Positions 60,439-64,000 of a stretch of 64,000 nt of DNA are shown one piece after another. Under the pieces are notes generated by a model that saw nothing but the letters and a program-made list of their open reading frames with translations, did no database searches and had not been told where the DNA came from. Made by a program: the position numbers and the translations under genes. Numbering within the stretch: the first letter of the stretch is position 1; the number at the start of each line of letters is the position of its first letter. The stretch covers positions 5,671,501 through 5,735,500 of the forward strand of contig CM076949.1 of NCBI GenBank assembly GCA_039566865.1, written 5' to 3'. The stretch is from Aurelia coerulea. Taxonomy: Eukaryota; Cnidaria; Scyphozoa; Semaeostomeae; Ulmaridae.

Positions 60439-63400
60439 CTGAAATGCAAGTGTAATCATTCGTTATGTCACATCCATGATTCATGATTGATACACAAATG
60501 AAAAACGACTACTATAGCACGAAAGAATCGCAATTTCCTGAATAAGCTAGGATCATCTTAGGCTATGCGACTTGAGCCTAGTTTGTACTCGTATCTATTC
60601 AAAAATGATAAACTAAGATCATCAGCAGACATCGCAGTTCGTTCAGAAAACTCAGCGACGTACCCACGGGGGGGGGGGGAAGGGCTCTTGGCCAAATTTT
60701 GCGTAGGGGGTCTGCTGCGAGCATATTCAAAATGGTACCGTTGGCTAGACTAATTTTTACGAAAATGTTAACCTTGGCTAGACCGATTTGACCATTCTCT
60801 GGACCAATTTTTACGAAAATGTTAACCTTGGCTAGACCGATTTTGACCATTTGCTCGACGAATATTGTCAAATTTGTACCAAATATGATATCATGACCGT
60901 TCGCTAGACCAATATTGTCAAAAATGATACTCTTGGCTAGACCGTTGCTGTGCCAAAATTGCAAAAAAGTATACCCTTGGCTATAGAAGTCCGAAAAAGT
61001 ATACCTTTCGTCACGGCATATCCCCAAGTACCTTTACTATGGAAGACCCCCCCCCCTCCGTGGACGTACCCAGGTATTCGAAGGGTGGGGAGCCGATGGT
61101 TGTTCCCCTTCATGTAATTTAGGCAAGACCTGGCGTCTGATGATAAGGACAAGACTCGTTTAAAAAATTCATGAAAGGGGTAGAGGGCTCCCACTGGGTA
61201 TGTCCTTGGAAAAATGCATCTATGATACTCCTAATTAATCAAGAAATTGTGATCCTCACGTGTCATAGACTACTACTACATGCAAACAAAAGGATTCCCG
61301 CAGTCAACTCGTCAAGCTGCATAAGAAACAATGCAAGCTGTATGAGATATAATGCCGGACTCAGGCGGCTCACTCATTTTGCTGCTTGCAAAAATAGGTT
61401 TTTGAGAGAGAAAAATGAGTACCGGGTGGGTGTTTGGGTACAACTTTAGATCCGTGACAAAAGTGTCACAGATCAGCCTCCAATTTACACTCTTCCTGCC
61501 AATCCGTAGCCACGGGGGGGGGGGGGGGGGGGTTCTTCCATAGAAAAGGTACCTGAGGATGTGCCACGAGCAAGGGTATACTTTTTCGGACTTCTAGTCT
61601 AGCCAAGGGTATACTTTTTTGCAATTTTGGCCAGCAACGGTTTAGCCAAGGGTATCATTTTTGAGATATTGGTCTAGCGAACGGTCATGACATCATATTT
61701 GGCACAGATTTTACAATATTGGTCGAGAAAATGGTCAAAATTGGTCTAGCCAAGGGTACCATTTTCGTAAAAATTGGTTGAGACAATGGTCAAATTGGTC
61801 TAGCCAAGGGTACCATTTTCGTAAAAATTAGTCTAGCCAACGGTACCCTTTTGAAGATGCTCGCAGCAGACCCCCACCCAAGATTTGGCCAAGAGAACCC
61901 CCCCCCCCCCCTCGTGTCCGCAACACTCCTCTTCCTTCTATCTATAGTTCCTTCTATTCTACCGGGTGAGGCACAAAAAAGTTCCCATTTTTCAAAATTC
62001 ATAGCATCAAGAGTACTGAATGGATTAGAATGAATCAATATTTACTTAACAGCCAAACCATTGAAGTATTTTTGTGATTTTTCATGCCTTCTTACAAGCA
62101 CTGGAAAAATTGATAAATTCAAGTTTACAAAAACTTGATAGTTGCAAAATGACTGAAAAAGGCATAAAATGCTTGATCAAATCATAAAGGACTCATCGCT
62201 CAGAACAACAGAAAAAATGCAATTTCTCATGGGTGAAAGTTGAAAATCCTTAGTATCTGTTTGAAAATCTATGTCTTATGACTCTTGAGAGAGGTGAAAC
62301 GCCTGTGTGTATTGTTCTGTGTGAGGAGCGTCCTAAGGATTTGATCAAGTGTTTCAGGCACTTTTCAATCATTTTGCATCCATGAAATTTTTGTAAAGTT
62401 GAATCTACATTACCTAAATTTGCAATGCTCCTAAGGAGACGAGAAAAATCACAAAAATATTTCGATCGTTTGGCTTTTAACTAGAATTTGAATCATTCAA
62501 ATCCATGAAGTACTTGTGGTGCTACTAATTTCGAAAGTGGGAACTTTTTTCTGGCTCACCCGGTACAATACTTTCTTCTGGAGCAGTGTAAATGTTCCTG
62601 GATCATAACAGCTTTATAACTGATCGGAACATAGTTTAATATTTTCGTTATTTCGACATCTCCTCCGCAGTACTATGAAAAATTTCCCCCGCAGATACAT
62701 ATTATCCAGCGCTCCTCCATAGAAGCACACCAGCAGTGTCTAACTACCCATGATCGGAACTGTTCTGGTACAGTGTTAACGTTGTTTTATAAGCCATTCA
62801 ATTCAACGAAAGACATAACAGATATTGGGCGTCCTTAAAAAAATATATGAATTTGGTTGGCTCCAGCAGCGATGTGAATTTAGCTTTGAATCAATGGCTA
62901 ATTACTTTCAAAATATTAGTTAACTTGGACATAGGTGCCTCGTTTGTTGGTATTGGTGCTTTGAGAGCAGAAATATTAATCTTAAAAGCTCAAATTTGCA
63001 TCCACCTCCAAACCAGAGCTTTGGCGCTCTTGCCTAAACAAATCTTGAAGAACATTGAACAACACAACGATTGCCTTAATAAAATTTGAAACTATTAGAC
63101 CAGATTACATTATGTTTGCAAAAAGTCAACCACTGTGCAGTTTTTCTATTTTCTTTCCTTCCGGTTTTTTATTTCGATGTGCTTCAAGAATTTGCTCACG
63201 CCAAAACGCCAAAACGCCAAAGCTCTGGTTTGGAGGTGGACCCAAGCTTGAGCTTTCAGGATGAATATTTTCGCTCTCAAAGCTCCAATACCAACAAACG
63301 ATGTACCTATGTTCAAGTTAACTATCAAGGAACATTTTGAGAGTGATTAGCCATTGACCAAAGCTAAATTCACATCGCTAGAGCCAGCCAAATCTGTATA

Positions 63401-63589
63401 CTTTATTTGGGGACACCCGGTATTCACATAATCTTTAGTAAATATTTAACGGATATGCTGTATTTTGTAAAACACTCAGTAGTTGCTTACCCAGTACTTT
63501 CGCTTGGAAAAAACTTTTTGATGACTTGCTGGTACTGCTATACAAATAAGTATGGCGCTGTTTACTAACATCTTGATTGTCAAATTCAT
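59704..63589 (-). CDS. Secreted cysteine-rich protein with octapeptide repeats (two coding exons), family unknown
   Basis: A 277-residue protein from exons 63491-63589 (33 codons) and 59704-60438 (244 codons plus TAA), joined in phase 0. The start is ATG 63587-63589. Residues 1-22 form a signal peptide (K-M-L-V-N-S-A-I-L-I-C-I-A-V-P-A core), so it enters the secretory pathway. Residues 42-81 hold six cysteines spaced C-x6-C-x5-C-x2-C-x6-C-x15-C. About five 8-residue units (D-V-M-x-S-x-x-type, e.g. DVMQSKGD, EVIHSNKN) occupy roughly 135-170. The rest is helical and charged and ends with RRK and FRRKSRYPF, dibasic sites of the sort cut in prohormones. I do not recognise the family. It could be a matrix or venom-type secreted protein or a peptide precursor. 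The 3.1-kb intron carries several foldbacks. Confidence 0.82.
60666..61063. mobile_element. 398-bp element with poly-G/C ends and TTGGCTAGACC tandem repeats
   Basis: It is flanked by the exact 8-bp repeat ACGTACCC (60658-60665 and 61064-61071). It starts ACGGGGGGGG and ends CCCCTCCGTGG. The interior is a degenerate tandem array with a unit of about 50-60 bp containing TTGGCTAGACCGAT and TTTTTACGAAAATGTTA. A second copy lies inverted at 61510-61915. Confidence 0.82.
61510..61915. mobile_element. Second, inverted copy of the TTGGCTAGACC element
   Basis: The reverse complement of 60666-61063, starting CCACGGGGGG (an 18-bp G run) and ending in a C run then CTCGTG. The two copies are separated by about 450 bp and lie in the secreted-protein intron. 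The flanking duplication is diverged. Confidence 0.82.
61962..62563. mobile_element. Foldback with CCGGGTGAGGC ends, TA flanks
   Basis: CCGGGTGAGGCACAAAAAAG on the left and TTTTTTCTGGCTCACCCGG on the right. Inside, GGACTCATCGCTCAGAACAA pairs with TTGTTCTGTGTGAGGAGCGT. TA occurs on both sides. Confidence 0.82.
62825..63420. mobile_element. Foldback with TTGGGCGTCC/GGGACACCCGG ends, TA flanks
   Basis: TTGGCTCCAGCAGCGATGTG pairs with CACATCGCTAGAGCCAGCCA, and CACCTCCAAACCAGAGCTTT pairs with AAAGCTCTGGTTTGGAGGTG. TA lies on both sides. A fragment of the same family is at 26.6 kb. Confidence 0.83.
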
Positions 63590-63619
63590 TTTGGTACTTT
63601 GACTTCAATCCACCTTCAA
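63491..63619 (-). CDS. Secreted protein exon with start codon and signal peptide
   Basis: Bounded by an acceptor (TTTCTTCTTTCAG, then 63619) and a donor (TGG|GTAAGC at 63490). The first 30 bases are 5' UTR and the coding part is 63491-63589. An acceptor before the ATG means there is at least one upstream non-coding exon, probably beyond 63.7 kb. Confidence 0.8.
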
Positions 63620-63916
63620 CTGAAAGAAGAAATTTAACATTTTGAGATGCAAAAACAGAACAAGCGAAGCATCGAATTTTTTTTAATCGCTGTAAAGGGA
63701 AACCATAATCAGAAAACGCTAAATAACGAGAAGATCCACATGAAAGCTGTAAGGGTGATTTTAGTCGACTTGTAAGAATCTTTTCGGCTGTATAGTTTCA
63801 TAAAAGATAGATGGAAATGCTTGAATAAGGAATTGACAAATTTTAGATTATTTAAAATGAAGACAGTTTTCTCAGTCTCCCCACATAAATCGTTCAATAT
63901 TTTGAGCCTTTACCAG

Positions 63917-64000
63917 CATAGGTTCCAAATCTTTTTCTCGGCGTAAAAAGGTGGGTGTAAAATTCAATGACCTAATTCTTCTGTTTGAATGACTTGAAAG
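63917..64000. mobile_element. Foldback MITE, family A copy 5 (cut by window end)
   Basis: Starts CATAGGTTCCAAATCTTT and continues with GTGGGTGTAAAATTCAATGA, the family A left arm. The rest is outside the window. Confidence 0.85.

Overview
This is a stretch of animal (metazoan) nuclear DNA. It is AT-rich and gene-poor, with split genes, GT-AG introns and a very high load of short inverted-repeat transposons. Nothing in it looks bacterial, viral or organellar. The mix (an NK1-class homeobox gene, a TRP channel in many exons, an ABCB-type transporter, tRNA-derived SINEs and dense MITEs) suggests an early-branching animal. A cnidarian such as an anthozoan is my best guess, but that is inference.

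Genes. (1) At 2.99-3.57 kb on the + strand lies the last exon of an NK1/slouch-type homeobox gene; its 5' exon is not recognised. (2) At 28.98-33.01 kb (+) lie the last three coding exons of an ABCB-type ATP-binding cassette transporter, covering the signature motif, Walker B, H-loop and C-terminal tail. A possible membrane-domain exon sits at 26.27 kb, but I could not find the Walker A exon. (3) At 41.6-57.7 kb (-) lies a complete-looking TRP cation channel of eight well-supported coding exons plus a probable 15-residue first exon. The phases of every junction agree, giving about 906 residues with N-terminal ankyrin repeats, six membrane segments, a pore and a C-terminal coiled coil. (4) At 59.7-63.6 kb (-) lies a two-exon gene for a 277-residue secreted protein with a signal peptide, a six-cysteine block and a run of 8-residue repeats. 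I do not recognise its family.

The rest is mostly mobile DNA. I see more than 30 foldback or MITE-like elements in about a dozen families, several with exact target-site duplications: TA, TTA, 8 bp and 9 bp. There are also three tRNA-like SINE families, one LINE tail, a 218-bp TCA microsatellite, a 417-bp near-perfect palindrome and a three-deep nest of foldbacks inside one ABC-transporter intron. No transposase ORF was recognised, so all these elements look non-autonomous.

The genes do not form an operon or a pathway; they are independent neighbours. The clearest biological themes are an unfamiliar secreted cysteine-rich protein, a TRP channel whose introns carry foldbacks close to splice sites, and a rich fossil record of non-autonomous DNA transposons.
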